A DNA stretch of 22,742 nucleotides from Planctomycetota bacterium (GTDB lineage Bacteria; Planctomycetota; Planctomycetia; Pirellulales; Pirellulaceae): the NCBI GenBank assembly GCA_026692885.1, contig JAPLNJ010000316.1:1-22742 (forward strand), read 5' to 3'. Positions 15,048 through 22,742 of this stretch are shown piece by piece. How positions within the stretch are numbered: the first letter of the stretch is position 1; each line of letters starts with the position of its first letter. The position numbers were made by a program, and so were the translations under genes. The notes under the pieces were generated by a model. That model searched no databases. It had not been told where the DNA came from and saw only the letters and a list, made by a program, of their open reading frames with translations.

Positions 15048-18000
15048 ATGACATCGCCATTTCGTCGACGCCGGAAATCCTCCCGCTCGCAGCGACTGCC
15101 AAAGCCCACGTGCTGGCTGACCTTCGAGTCCCTGGAGCAGCGCCAACTCCTGTCGACCACCAGCTTGGCGGCCATCACGGGACAGGACCTTCGCGAGACC
15201 CACCCTGTCGTCGGTGCGCTGATCAATTTGTACCAGGACGCAGTCGCCGGTACTCCCAAGGCTTTTACCTCGACGGACAGCAGCGGCCACTATCGCTTCG
15301 ACAACGTGGCAGCGGGCAACTATTACGTCCAGCAGCCTGCCCAGATCCTCAATGGCGTCAGCCTGAGCCAGTTCATCAGCAACATGATCCCCGTCAGCAC
15401 CACGGACGTGAGGGGAACGCCGGGTGTTCCGATCGATAAGTTCGCGGTCGCACAGTCCGTGTTCGACCCCCCTAAACAAGGTCAAGTGAATGCGTCCTCG
15501 CAGGCGGATTCCTCTGCGCTCGGCGGCGAGCGGGATCTGATCGTTAAATTCAAAGAGGGCTCAGCGGTCAGTTACGTGGGGATCATCGTCGCCCCAGGGG
15601 TCGCCCCAGCGCCAGGGCAGATGTCCTTTGGTGCCTTTGACAACGCCACGGGTGACTATGAAGTGAAGTGGGACGGAACGAACGGACAGAATGGCAATCC
15701 TGCGGATCTGCATCCGACTGGCCTCCGGACCAACGGCCAAGGGGTGGATCTCACGAATGGCAGCGCCAATGGCTACTTCGAGCTCAAAGGCAACGTGCAA
15801 GTCGGAGACGGCACGGCGACGGTCTTAGTTTATTCAGACGCGACCCATTTCTCCTCGACCTCAGGTACTTTCGCGGTCGGCAGCCAAGATATCATCCTGT
15901 CCTGGAGTGATTTCCTGCCAGGCGCTGGAGCCGCGGGCAAAGCCGACTTCGCCAACGTGGGGGCAATCGTCTTCACCGTGAGCACCTCAACCCCCGCCAC
16001 CCAGTTCAGGGTTGATTCGTTTGGCCCGCTCGGCACGAAGACCATCACAGCCGACATCAATAACGTTCAAATGGCCGATTTGTCCGTGACTGATAGCAGC
16101 GTGGACAATCTTAACCCCGTCCCCGGCCAACAGGTGACCATCAATCTGAAAGTCAAGAATAGCGGTCCCACCGACGCCAGCAATGTCAAGGTCACCGATA
16201 TTCTGCCAAGCGGGCTGACCTTTGTCAGTGCCACCCCCCCCAACGTGTACACCGGCGGTGTGTGGACCGTGGGGAACGTACCGGTCGGGACGACTGCGGC
16301 CGAGTTGCAGATCAAGGCCACCGTGAGCGGCGCCGCGACAATTGTTAACACGGCCCAGATCAGCAGTTCGGACCAGCCCGATTCGAACCTGCCCAACAAC
16401 ACGAAATCTTTCACCCTGGTGCCTTACGTGGCCAACTTGTCGCTCTCCCAGCCCGCCCCTGGGAACACCGCCCCGAACGTCGGTCAAACCGTGACGTTGA
16501 CCGTCAACGTACGCAACGACGGCCCGCTGGCTGCGACCAATGTGCAAGTCACAGACCACCTGCCTCCCGGCTTGGTGTTTATCAGCACCACTCTGCCCAA
16601 CGCCTACATCAACGGTGTGTGGACGGTCGGCTCGCTCGCCGTCAACGGCACAGCCACGCTACAGATCGTTGCGCTGGTTACGAATGCCGGAGCGCTCACG
16701 AACGCCGCCAGCATCACGGCCGCCGATCAGGCGGACACGAACGCAGCCGACAACCAGAGCAGCGTGACACTGAACGCGCAGCAGGTGGACCTCTCGCTGA
16801 AACACGAAGTGGACGTGGCCACGCCCAACGTCGGCCAGAAGGTCAACTTCAAGCTCACCCTGCACAACACCGGTCCGACCACTGCGACCAACGTCAAGAT
16901 CAGCGACCCGCTGCCCACCGGATTGACCTTCGTCAGCGCTACGGCGTCGCAAGGAACAACCTACGATAAGGTCGCAGGTACGTGGACACTCGCGGCTGTC
17001 CCCGTGAGCGTGGATGCCTCACTCCAAATCATAGCCACGGTCACCTCGGCGGACCCCAGGACCGTGACGGCACGGGTCACGAGCGTCGACCAACCGGGGC
17101 CGACGGGCGGCCCCGTGGTCCAGGCCGGCGTCACCGTGACGCCCCAAATCGCCGACCTGGCCCTCGCCTTCACTCCCCTGATCGCCCAACCCAACGTCGG
17201 CCAACAGGCCACGTTCACGCTGAATCTCACCAACGCGGGACCAGACGCCGCGACCAACGTGGTCGTCACGGACGTCTTGCCGGCTGGATTGAGTTTCGTG
17301 TCGGCTAGACCGAGCCCGGGAACCTACGACAAGGATAAGGGGGTGTGGACGGTCGGAACTGTGGCCAGAGGTGCCACGCCCACGCTGCAACTCACGGCCA
17401 AAGTCGACACGCCAGAGCCCAGAACCAATACGGCCACGATCTCCGCGGCCGACCAGTACGATCCGAATTCGGGCGCCGCCAGCAATCAGGCCAGCCTGAC
17501 GGTCACGCCGCCCGAAGCCGATTTGCAGATCACGAAGAAGGTCGACAACCCTGCGCCCAACGTGAATGACACCGTGACCTTCACGATCGTGGTCAGCAAT
17601 GCCGGCCCGAACGGGGCCACCAACGTCGTGGCGCGCGACCTGCTGCCGAAAGAGTTCTTCACCTTCGTGTCGTCCACGATCACGCAAGGCACGTACAGTC
17701 CCACCACCGGCGATTGGACGGTCGGCGCCGTTTCCAACGGCGACAAAGCTACGTTGACGCTCGTGGGCAAGGCCACCGTGCCCGGAGCGAACCATATCAA
17801 CGCGGCCCAGGTCACGGCCGCGGACCAGTACGACTCCAATCCGACCAACAACCAGACCAGCGCTACGCTGACCACGAAGACCGCAAACCTGTCCCTCAGC
17901 ATGGCCGTCGACAACCAGCACCCAAACGTCAATGGCCACGTGATCTTTACCATGGACCTCGCCAATAGTGGGCCCGACGATGCTACCGGCGTCGTGGTGC

Positions 18001-19505
18001 GAGACCAGCTACCCGTCGGCTTATCCATCGACCAAACAGATCCCAGCCTGGGGACGTACGATCAGTCGACGGGGCACTGGACCGTGGGCACGCTCGCCAA
18101 TGGCTCGAAGGTGCGGCTGACCATCCAGGCGAAGGTGATCGATGCGACCCCAAAGACAAATACGGCCCAAGTCGTGGAGACCGGCGTGTACAACTCGACC
18201 CCTGCTTCGGCTACTGCGTCACAGACCGTGACGCCCAAGATGGCGAAACTGTCACTCACCAACGTCGTCGACAACCAGGCCCCGAACGCCAACGCCCAGG
18301 TCAAGTACACAATCACGGTGGCCAACGCGGGACCGGACGCCGCGACGGGCGTGGTGGTCAGCGCCCCGCTACCGCTCGCTCCGACCGTGCCGGATGGTCT
18401 GACCTTTGTGTCCGCGACACTTACACCTAGCACAGGCACGTACGACAGCGCCACGGGCCAGTGGAATGTCGGCACTGTAGACCCCGGTAGCAACGGGAAC
18501 GCCACGCTGGTTCTCGTCGCCCAGGTGACGCATGCCGGGACCAAGACGGCCACGGCCCAGATCACCGTCTCGGACGTGTACCCCAATTCGCTCCCCAACA
18601 ACCCGTCCGTTCCGGCCTCCGTCCCGCTGACCCCGCAAGTGGTGAATCTGGCGATTACCTCCGCCGTCTTCCCGGATCCGGTGTACACGGGACGAAAGTT
18701 GACCTACACCCTCAAGGTCACCAACGCCGGTCCCTCGGACGCAACCGGGGTTACTTTGACGGACACCCTGCCTGTCCACCTGGACCCAGACCCGACCAAG
18801 ACGCCAGCAGCGACTTCCAGCCAAGGCGACAAACCGACCGTGTCCGGCACGGTCGTGACGGCCAAATTGGGAAAAATCGTCGCGGGCGCCGTGGCCACCG
18901 TGACCGTAGACGCCTGGGTAGATGCCAGTTACGAAGGGCCGTTGACGAATTTGGTGCAAGTCACCTCGGAACAGTTCTCCAAGGACGTTGCCGCGAACAC
19001 GAGCACCCTGGCGAGCCAGGCCATATTGCCCCCGTCCCGGATCGCCGGAACCGTGTATCTGGATTTCGCGGACAAAAAGGTGCCAGACAACGATGAAAAT
19101 GGCATCCAGAAGATCGGCCCCGACGGCAAGCCACTCTACAAGTACGTGCCGGACGGCGTGCAGAGCGCCAACGAACCGGGCATTGCGGGCGTGCTGGTGA
19201 CATTGTCCGGCCAGGACCGCAACAATAACCCGGTCAGCGTCCCGTACTGGACCGGCCCCGACGGCAAGTACGAGTTCACGAACCTGAAGCCGGGCACGTA
19301 CACGGTCGTCGAGACGCAGCCAACGTTCTTCAACCCCGGCACCGTCCCTCCGGGCGTCCCGCCGGAGAATGTCGATCTGAACGATCCCAAGCACAACACG
19401 TTCTTCTTCGATCAATTGGGGTCGGGTGTGGACGCCCCCGGCTTCAATTTCGGGGACATCCTGCCCGTGCAAGTCAGCCGGCGCAACTACTGGGCTTGGT
19501 CCTAA
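15048..19505 (+). CDS. Giant surface protein: LEPR-xLL-like N-terminus, eight DUF11 repeats, SdrD-B-like ends
   Basis: The product is 1485 residues from ATG 15048; an upstream in-frame TTG at 15027 is less likely. The N-terminus is Arg-rich (PFRRRRKSSRSQR) and then reads FESLEQRQLLST, the planctomycete motif found at the start of many exported giant proteins in place of an ordinary signal peptide. Residues 50-108 are a prealbumin-like/SdrD-B-like module (VVGALINLYQ, GHYRFDNVAAGNYYV). Residues 145-340 are an unrecognised beta-rich region. DUF11 domains start near residues 343, 462, 580, 702, 824, 946, 1066 and 1199, most with PNVG or a variant, SGPxxATNVxVxDxLPxGL-like text, GxWTVGxV, and a Gln/Asn-rich end. 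Residues 1328-1470 are a second SdrD-B-like domain (RIAGTVYLDFADKK, GKYEFTNLKPGTYTVVE). No LPxTG or PEP-CTERM tail is seen. It is likely an extracellular stalk or adhesin-like protein; the ligand is unknown. Confidence 0.88.
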   Translation: MTSPFRRRRKSSRSQRLPKPTCWLTFESLEQRQLLSTTSLAAITGQDLRETHPVVGALINLYQDAVAGTPKAFTSTDSSGHYRFDNVAAGNYYVQQPAQILNGVSLSQFISNMIPVSTTDVRGTPGVPIDKFAVAQSVFDPPKQGQVNASSQADSSALGGERDLIVKFKEGSAVSYVGIIVAPGVAPAPGQMSFGAFDNATGDYEVKWDGTNGQNGNPADLHPTGLRTNGQGVDLTNGSANGYFELKGNVQVGDGTATVLVYSDATHFSSTSGTFAVGSQDIILSWSDFLPGAGAAGKADFANVGAIVFTVSTSTPATQFRVDSFGPLGTKTITADINNVQMADLSVTDSSVDNLNPVPGQQVTINLKVKNSGPTDASNVKVTDILPSGLTFVSATPPNVYTGGVWTVGNVPVGTTAAELQIKATVSGAATIVNTAQISSSDQPDSNLPNNTKSFTLVPYVANLSLSQPAPGNTAPNVGQTVTLTVNVRNDGPLAATNVQVTDHLPPGLVFISTTLPNAYINGVWTVGSLAVNGTATLQIVALVTNAGALTNAASITAADQADTNAADNQSSVTLNAQQVDLSLKHEVDVATPNVGQKVNFKLTLHNTGPTTATNVKISDPLPTGLTFVSATASQGTTYDKVAGTWTLAAVPVSVDASLQIIATVTSADPRTVTARVTSVDQPGPTGGPVVQAGVTVTPQIADLALAFTPLIAQPNVGQQATFTLNLTNAGPDAATNVVVTDVLPAGLSFVSARPSPGTYDKDKGVWTVGTVARGATPTLQLTAKVDTPEPRTNTATISAADQYDPNSGAASNQASLTVTPPEADLQITKKVDNPAPNVNDTVTFTIVVSNAGPNGATNVVARDLLPKEFFTFVSSTITQGTYSPTTGDWTVGAVSNGDKATLTLVGKATVPGANHINAAQVTAADQYDSNPTNNQTSATLTTKTANLSLSMAVDNQHPNVNGHVIFTMDLANSGPDDATGVVVRDQLPVGLSIDQTDPSLGTYDQSTGHWTVGTLANGSKVRLTIQAKVIDATPKTNTAQVVETGVYNSTPASATASQTVTPKMAKLSLTNVVDNQAPNANAQVKYTITVANAGPDAATGVVVSAPLPLAPTVPDGLTFVSATLTPSTGTYDSATGQWNVGTVDPGSNGNATLVLVAQVTHAGTKTATAQITVSDVYPNSLPNNPSVPASVPLTPQVVNLAITSAVFPDPVYTGRKLTYTLKVTNAGPSDATGVTLTDTLPVHLDPDPTKTPAATSSQGDKPTVSGTVVTAKLGKIVAGAVATVTVDAWVDASYEGPLTNLVQVTSEQFSKDVAANTSTLASQAILPPSRIAGTVYLDFADKKVPDNDENGIQKIGPDGKPLYKYVPDGVQSANEPGIAGVLVTLSGQDRNNNPVSVPYWTGPDGKYEFTNLKPGTYTVVETQPTFFNPGTVPPGVPPENVDLNDPKHNTFFFDQLGSGVDAPGFNFGDILPVQVSRRNYWAWS

Positions 19506-20005
19506 GGTTGCTAACGGCTGGCTCGAAGACCACGCTTCCATGACCGACGCCCTGATGTCCTAAGTGTCGAGCGGCCGCGCAGAAATAACTTGAACGATCG
19601 GCCGTGGGACGGATTGGCGATCCGGCCGGTATTTTCCAGCCGGATCGCCAATCCGTCCTACAAGGATTTGACCAACTTATTTCTGCGCGGACACTTAGTC
19701 TGCATTCTCTTCCGGCTTCTTCGGAAGACTTGCGCGCACTCGGTGCGCATTTTGATCAGAAATCCCGTTGGCTGGATTGCCCTTGCGGTGGGGGAGCCGT
19801 CTTGGTAATAGCATCGCAGCCGCCGTCTTCGTCCTTCCCGGGCGGACGCAGTGAGCCTGCTAGCGTGCCGGACGTTGGCCTGCTCTGGTTGTCCTGTCGG
19901 CGGGATGCTCGTCCGAGTTCCAGCAGTGCTGCCGCCATCGCGGCCCAAAGCGAATGTGGAGTTCTCCCGGCCGTGCCTGTACCTCAACGCAAAACTCTGA
20001 CGCCA
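19506..20005. other. Intergenic region upstream of the second BBP7 gene
   Basis: This 500-bp gap contains the nested inverted repeat at 19560-19698. An open frame continuous with the BBP7 gene begins at 19604, but its first 134 residues run through the repeat and show no family signal, so I treat 19604-20005 as untranslated. I find no strong promoter. Confidence 0.45.
19560..19698. mobile_element. MITE-like nested inverted-repeat element
   Basis: The outer left arm starts CTAAGTGTC at 19560 and continues, after a 7-base insert, with CGCGCAGAAATAA. The right arm (to 19698) is the complement without that insert. The inner arms are a perfect 20-bp inverted repeat at 19607-19626 and 19639-19658 (GGACGGATTGGCGATCCGGC) around a 12-base loop. 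At 139 bp with no coding capacity, it fits a non-autonomous element. The inner hairpin may be a separate element that landed inside the outer one. Confidence 0.65.
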
Positions 20006-21379
20006 ATGACCGGCCCGGGCGGCTGCCCTTTGGTCCCCCGCAACTGTCTTGTGCAGCTGTCCTGTCTGGCAATTGCCGTCCTGGCATCCCTCCCGGTTTG
20101 TCCGAGCTTCGGGCAGAAGCCAAATGCCGAGGAACCCGCGGCATCCGATCAGCCGGTGGACAAAGAGAAGCAGCCACGAAGTCGACAGTGTGCCGATGAC
20201 GGGCCTTGCCCTGACGATGACTGCGAAGCCCGCAGGCATCGGCTTAACCATCGCGGTGGTCGTGGAAACGATGCGGATCTCCACGGCCCCCGATTTCCAG
20301 CCGACTTCCCGCGCCCGATGTACCTCGATTACGTCTGGTTCCGGGCCGAGGCTTTGATGTGGTGGTCGAAGTCCAGCGTCATCCCACCGCTGGTGACCAC
20401 AAGTCCGATCGGCACGGCGCCGGAGAACGCTGGAGTGCTGGGCAACAACACCGCCATCTTGTTCGGCAACCGCGACCTGACCGACACGTTTCAACCGGGC
20501 GGGCGGATCACGATCGGGTACTGGATTGGCGACGACCTCGGACTGGGCGTGGAAGCGAGTTACTTGGCCCTCAACAGCCAATCCGCCTCATACCTCGCGA
20601 CAAGTCCCGAAACGGCCATTCTGGCCCGGCCGTACTTCGACCTGCAAACCAACTCGCAAGCTGCCATGCTGGTGGCTCACCCCGACTTCCTGGACGGCAC
20701 GATCAGCGTGCATACGTCCACGGAGTTCCAGACCGCGGAAGCGCTGCTCCGTTGGGACTTGCCGCTCGCATGGTTCGACCGTGCCGGTGTGCTGATCGGC
20801 TATCGCTATGCACAGCAAGAAGACGCGATTCAAATCAATCAGATGTCCCGTTGGATCACCGCCCAAGGGGTCATACCGGCGGGAACGACGAAACAACTGA
20901 CCGACGCCTTCGCCACAAAGAACCAGTTCCACGGTGCCGAACTGGGCTTGGTTCTCCAGAAAGGTTTCGACCCCTGGTCCATCGAACTGGTGACCAAACT
21001 GGGAATCGGCAACTCGCATACGTCCGTCGACATTGCCGGTTCGACGGTCACGTCGGTCCCCGGTCTTGCTCCTGCACCCTTTGTCGGCGGCCTGCTCGCC
21101 CAGTCAACCAACATCGGAACACACGAAAGCAACACCTTCGCCTTGCTCCCGGAGGTTGGATTGACCGTCGGGTACGACATCACGTGTAACCTGAAGCTCT
21201 TCGCTGGCTACACATTCCTGTATTGGCCGAAAGTCGCCAGGGTCTCGGATCAAATCGACCTGAGCCTGTCACAGCTTCCACCCGAAGCCCCCACCGGCGT
21301 TCGCCGACCGCAGGTTCCGTTAGAAACGACAGGTTTTTGGGTCCAGGGAATCAACCTCGGCTTGCAGTATCGGTTCTAG
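20006..21379 (+). CDS. BBP7-family outer-membrane beta-barrel protein (second paralogue)
   Basis: The product is 457 residues from ATG 20006, chosen because it opens a signal peptide (CLVQLSCLAIAVLASLPVCPSFG, about residues 14-36). Residues 37-104 are hydrophilic, low in structure, and rich in Asp, Arg and Cys (QCADDGPCPDDDC). The barrel spans about 105-457, with the family hallmark PPLVTTSPIGTAPENAGVLG at 128-147, ILFGNRDLT, and the closing GINLGLQYRF ending in Phe. Compared with the paralogue at 12471-14159 it lacks the OB-like domain. Function is unknown beyond an outer-membrane role. Its TAG stop overlaps the stop of the convergent gene by four bases. Confidence 0.88.
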   Translation: MTGPGGCPLVPRNCLVQLSCLAIAVLASLPVCPSFGQKPNAEEPAASDQPVDKEKQPRSRQCADDGPCPDDDCEARRHRLNHRGGRGNDADLHGPRFPADFPRPMYLDYVWFRAEALMWWSKSSVIPPLVTTSPIGTAPENAGVLGNNTAILFGNRDLTDTFQPGGRITIGYWIGDDLGLGVEASYLALNSQSASYLATSPETAILARPYFDLQTNSQAAMLVAHPDFLDGTISVHTSTEFQTAEALLRWDLPLAWFDRAGVLIGYRYAQQEDAIQINQMSRWITAQGVIPAGTTKQLTDAFATKNQFHGAELGLVLQKGFDPWSIELVTKLGIGNSHTSVDIAGSTVTSVPGLAPAPFVGGLLAQSTNIGTHESNTFALLPEVGLTVGYDITCNLKLFAGYTFLYWPKVARVSDQIDLSLSQLPPEAPTGVRRPQVPLETTGFWVQGINLGLQYRF

Positions 21380-22742
21380 ACCTCCTCAACAGACAGGTCG
21401 TCGAACCGGCTGCTGCGATTCCAGGTCGACACGCCAAGCTGGCCGGCCTGGATATCGTCGGCAAACGTGTACCGCAGCTTTTCGACGCCATCAGCGGCCA
21501 AGCTCGCGCTCTTTCCCGTGAGGTGGAGTTGCAGACGGTAGTCCTTCCCGAACTGAAGTTCTTCGGATACCGTCCGGTCCAGCATATATCCGCGTTCCGT
21601 CATGCGCCCGATGGCCCAGGTATTGATCCCCACAAACGCGCCCGCGAATTTGTAGTCCGTTGGCCCCTTGTAGTCGAAGATCAACATGGCATCGGCCCAC
21701 TGCGAATTCCAGTCCGCGTCTGTCCGGGAAGTTTGGAAGGTAATGCCGAACTCCAGATTTGCCGGTAATGGCTGGTGTGTCTCCAGGACGCTGACGATGC
21801 TTTGATTGATCGACGGCTGCGGCAGCAAGCCCTCCACGCCAACGACGCTCCATTTCTCACCGGACACCGCCGCGGTGTCGGTCGCAACGGGAATCGCGAC
21901 GGCCCGCAAGCTGACGCTGGTTGGAAACGCGGAGTTCTCGATAACCGGGTACGGTGTCTCGGCTACCGTGGGCACTCGCCGTACTCCCGTTGGCAGCGTC
22001 GCGCTCATCACGTCAGCCGTCCGAGCGGGACCGTCCGTCAATCCAGCCGCGTGTCCCAGTTCATGTTCGACAACTGTCAAAAGGTCCATCCGCGCCGCCG
22101 CGTCAGGAGTGATGGCCACCAACTCGCCGCCTTGCGCTGCCGTGAATTCCTCGTCTTGACTTGGCGTGGGATCAACAAACCAGCCATGTCCGGCAGCGTC
22201 TTGGTCGATGTAAATCGTGGAACCGGCGGCCAGCCCCAATTCTGACCCAGGCAGGTCGGTAATCACCGTCCGTGTGACTCTCAGCGTGTTCAGCACCCGC
22301 CCGTCCAAACCGGCATTCACCCACCGACTAACTGCCTCAGTAACAATGGGCTGGAGCGACTCGTCGGTGAGACCGACTGCCTTCGTGGTTGAAGGCTGCG
22401 CTCCGGTCATGTCCCCGACCCGTGCATCGATGCTCGGCGAAGTGTCGGTACCTGTCTGCCGCCACTCCTCGGCGCTGTTGTGCCCCTTGTCCGGCGAATC
22501 GGCATTGACGCTACCGTTGGAAACGCTGCTGCCGTCCGCAACCACCAAGGCGCTAATCGCTGAGCCGGCGGGCATCAGTCCGGCGGCCACGAACGCCGGG
22601 ACCGCATTCTGGCCGAGCACTTCTGTGACGATGGCGGCGAATTCCGGCACCGTCAAGATCCTGCCCTTGTCGGCAACATCGTGTCCCGTGCGATTCAGGA
22701 TCTGGCCAAGCTTGGCCTCATTCATCCCCAGCACCGCCAGGT
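21376..22742 (-). CDS. Secreted HExxH metalloprotease-like protein with lectin-like C-terminus (5' end outside window)
   Basis: The frame is open to the window edge, so the true start and any signal peptide lie beyond 22742. At least 452 residues are visible. Counting from a GTG at 22734, HELGH lies at 224-228 with G231 and D234, an HExxHxxGxxD zinc-site pattern. M243 (DVMSATLPTG) is a plausible Met-turn. The preceding text (STIYIDQDAAGHGWFVDPTP, then MDLLTVVEHELGH) is a block I know from large planctomycete surface proteins. Residues 340-452 look like a concanavalin-like/LamG-type jelly roll (WADAMLIFDYKGPTDYKFAG, DYRLQLHLTG, ending FDDLSVEEV). It is probably the C-terminal part of a much longer extracellular protein. 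Protease activity is inferred from the motif only. Confidence 0.75.
   Translation of the reverse strand, partial: LAVLGMNEAKLGQILNRTGHDVADKGRILTVPEFAAIVTEVLGQNAVPAFVAAGLMPAGSAISALVVADGSSVSNGSVNADSPDKGHNSAEEWRQTGTDTSPSIDARVGDMTGAQPSTTKAVGLTDESLQPIVTEAVSRWVNAGLDGRVLNTLRVTRTVITDLPGSELGLAAGSTIYIDQDAAGHGWFVDPTPSQDEEFTAAQGGELVAITPDAAARMDLLTVVEHELGHAAGLTDGPARTADVMSATLPTGVRRVPTVAETPYPVIENSAFPTSVSLRAVAIPVATDTAAVSGEKWSVVGVEGLLPQPSINQSIVSVLETHQPLPANLEFGITFQTSRTDADWNSQWADAMLIFDYKGPTDYKFAGAFVGINTWAIGRMTERGYMLDRTVSEELQFGKDYRLQLHLTGKSASLAADGVEKLRYTFADDIQAGQLGVSTWNRSSRFDDLSVEEV

Noticed and set aside
14379..15485. 368-residue minus-strand open frame over the repeat-rich gap
   Set aside because: It runs through inverted-repeat elements and the 5' end of the DUF11 gene and shows no domain; repeat-derived text explains it.
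18369..19541. 390-residue minus-strand open frame opposite the DUF11 gene
   Set aside because: It mirrors the codon pattern of the real gene, with His/Arg/Gly-rich text typical of antisense frames.
19604..20005. 134-residue N-terminal extension of the second BBP7 protein
   Set aside because: It would bury the signal peptide and translate a hairpin element.
1..22742. tRNA or rRNA genes
   Set aside because: By eye I found no T-arm-like GGTTCGA-type motifs in a cloverleaf context and no rRNA segments; a covariance-model scan would be needed to be certain.

Overview
The window reads as chromosomal DNA of a planctomycete, most likely a Pirellulales-like lineage with anaerobic or fermentative capacity. 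Four things point there: two BBP7-type outer-membrane beta-barrel proteins, a DUF11-repeat surface protein with the planctomycete N-terminal LEPR-xLL-like motif (here SLEQRQLLS), a tandem NIPSNAP protein with a signal peptide, and wide, GC-rich intergenic spaces filled with inverted-repeat elements. I infer the lineage from gene families only; no rRNA or marker gene is present.

Left part (1-5313): a gene-free stretch with nested inverted repeats (1-624); a large secreted (alpha/alpha)6-barrel glycosidase-like protein with LamG domains on the minus strand (625-3327); a divergent two-domain NIPSNAP protein (3717-4478); and a stand-alone Sfp-type 4'-phosphopantetheinyl transferase (4582-5313).

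Centre (5314-11450): a three-gene [FeFe]-hydrogenase cluster, hydC (NuoE-like), hydB (NuoF-like) and hydA (H-cluster subunit). The hydB product is a fusion: behind the flavin/NADH module lies a complete GltD/NfnB-like FeS-FAD-NAD(P)H module. The complex could therefore join H2, NAD(H), ferredoxin and possibly NADP(H). In HydA the L1 motif reads TSCSPGW, with serine where the CpI enzyme has H-cluster ligand Cys300. A 118-bp MITE-like element lies upstream of hydC, and a three-copy 36-bp hairpin repeat separates hydB from hydA.

Next (11451-12470) is a compact BrnT-like toxin/XRE antitoxin pair, followed by an inverted repeat. The right part (12471-22742) is a cell-envelope region: a BBP7 barrel protein with an N-terminal OB-like domain, an 890-bp repeat-rich gene-free stretch, a 1485-residue surface protein with eight DUF11 domains between SdrD-B-like domains, another inverted-repeat element, a second BBP7 protein, and, convergent with it and sharing a CTAG stop overlap, the 3' part of a secreted HExxH metalloprotease-like protein with a C-terminal lectin-like domain, cut by the window end.

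The hydrogenase genes form one functional unit. The surface proteins look like a loose neighbourhood, not one operon, because repeats and long gaps separate them.
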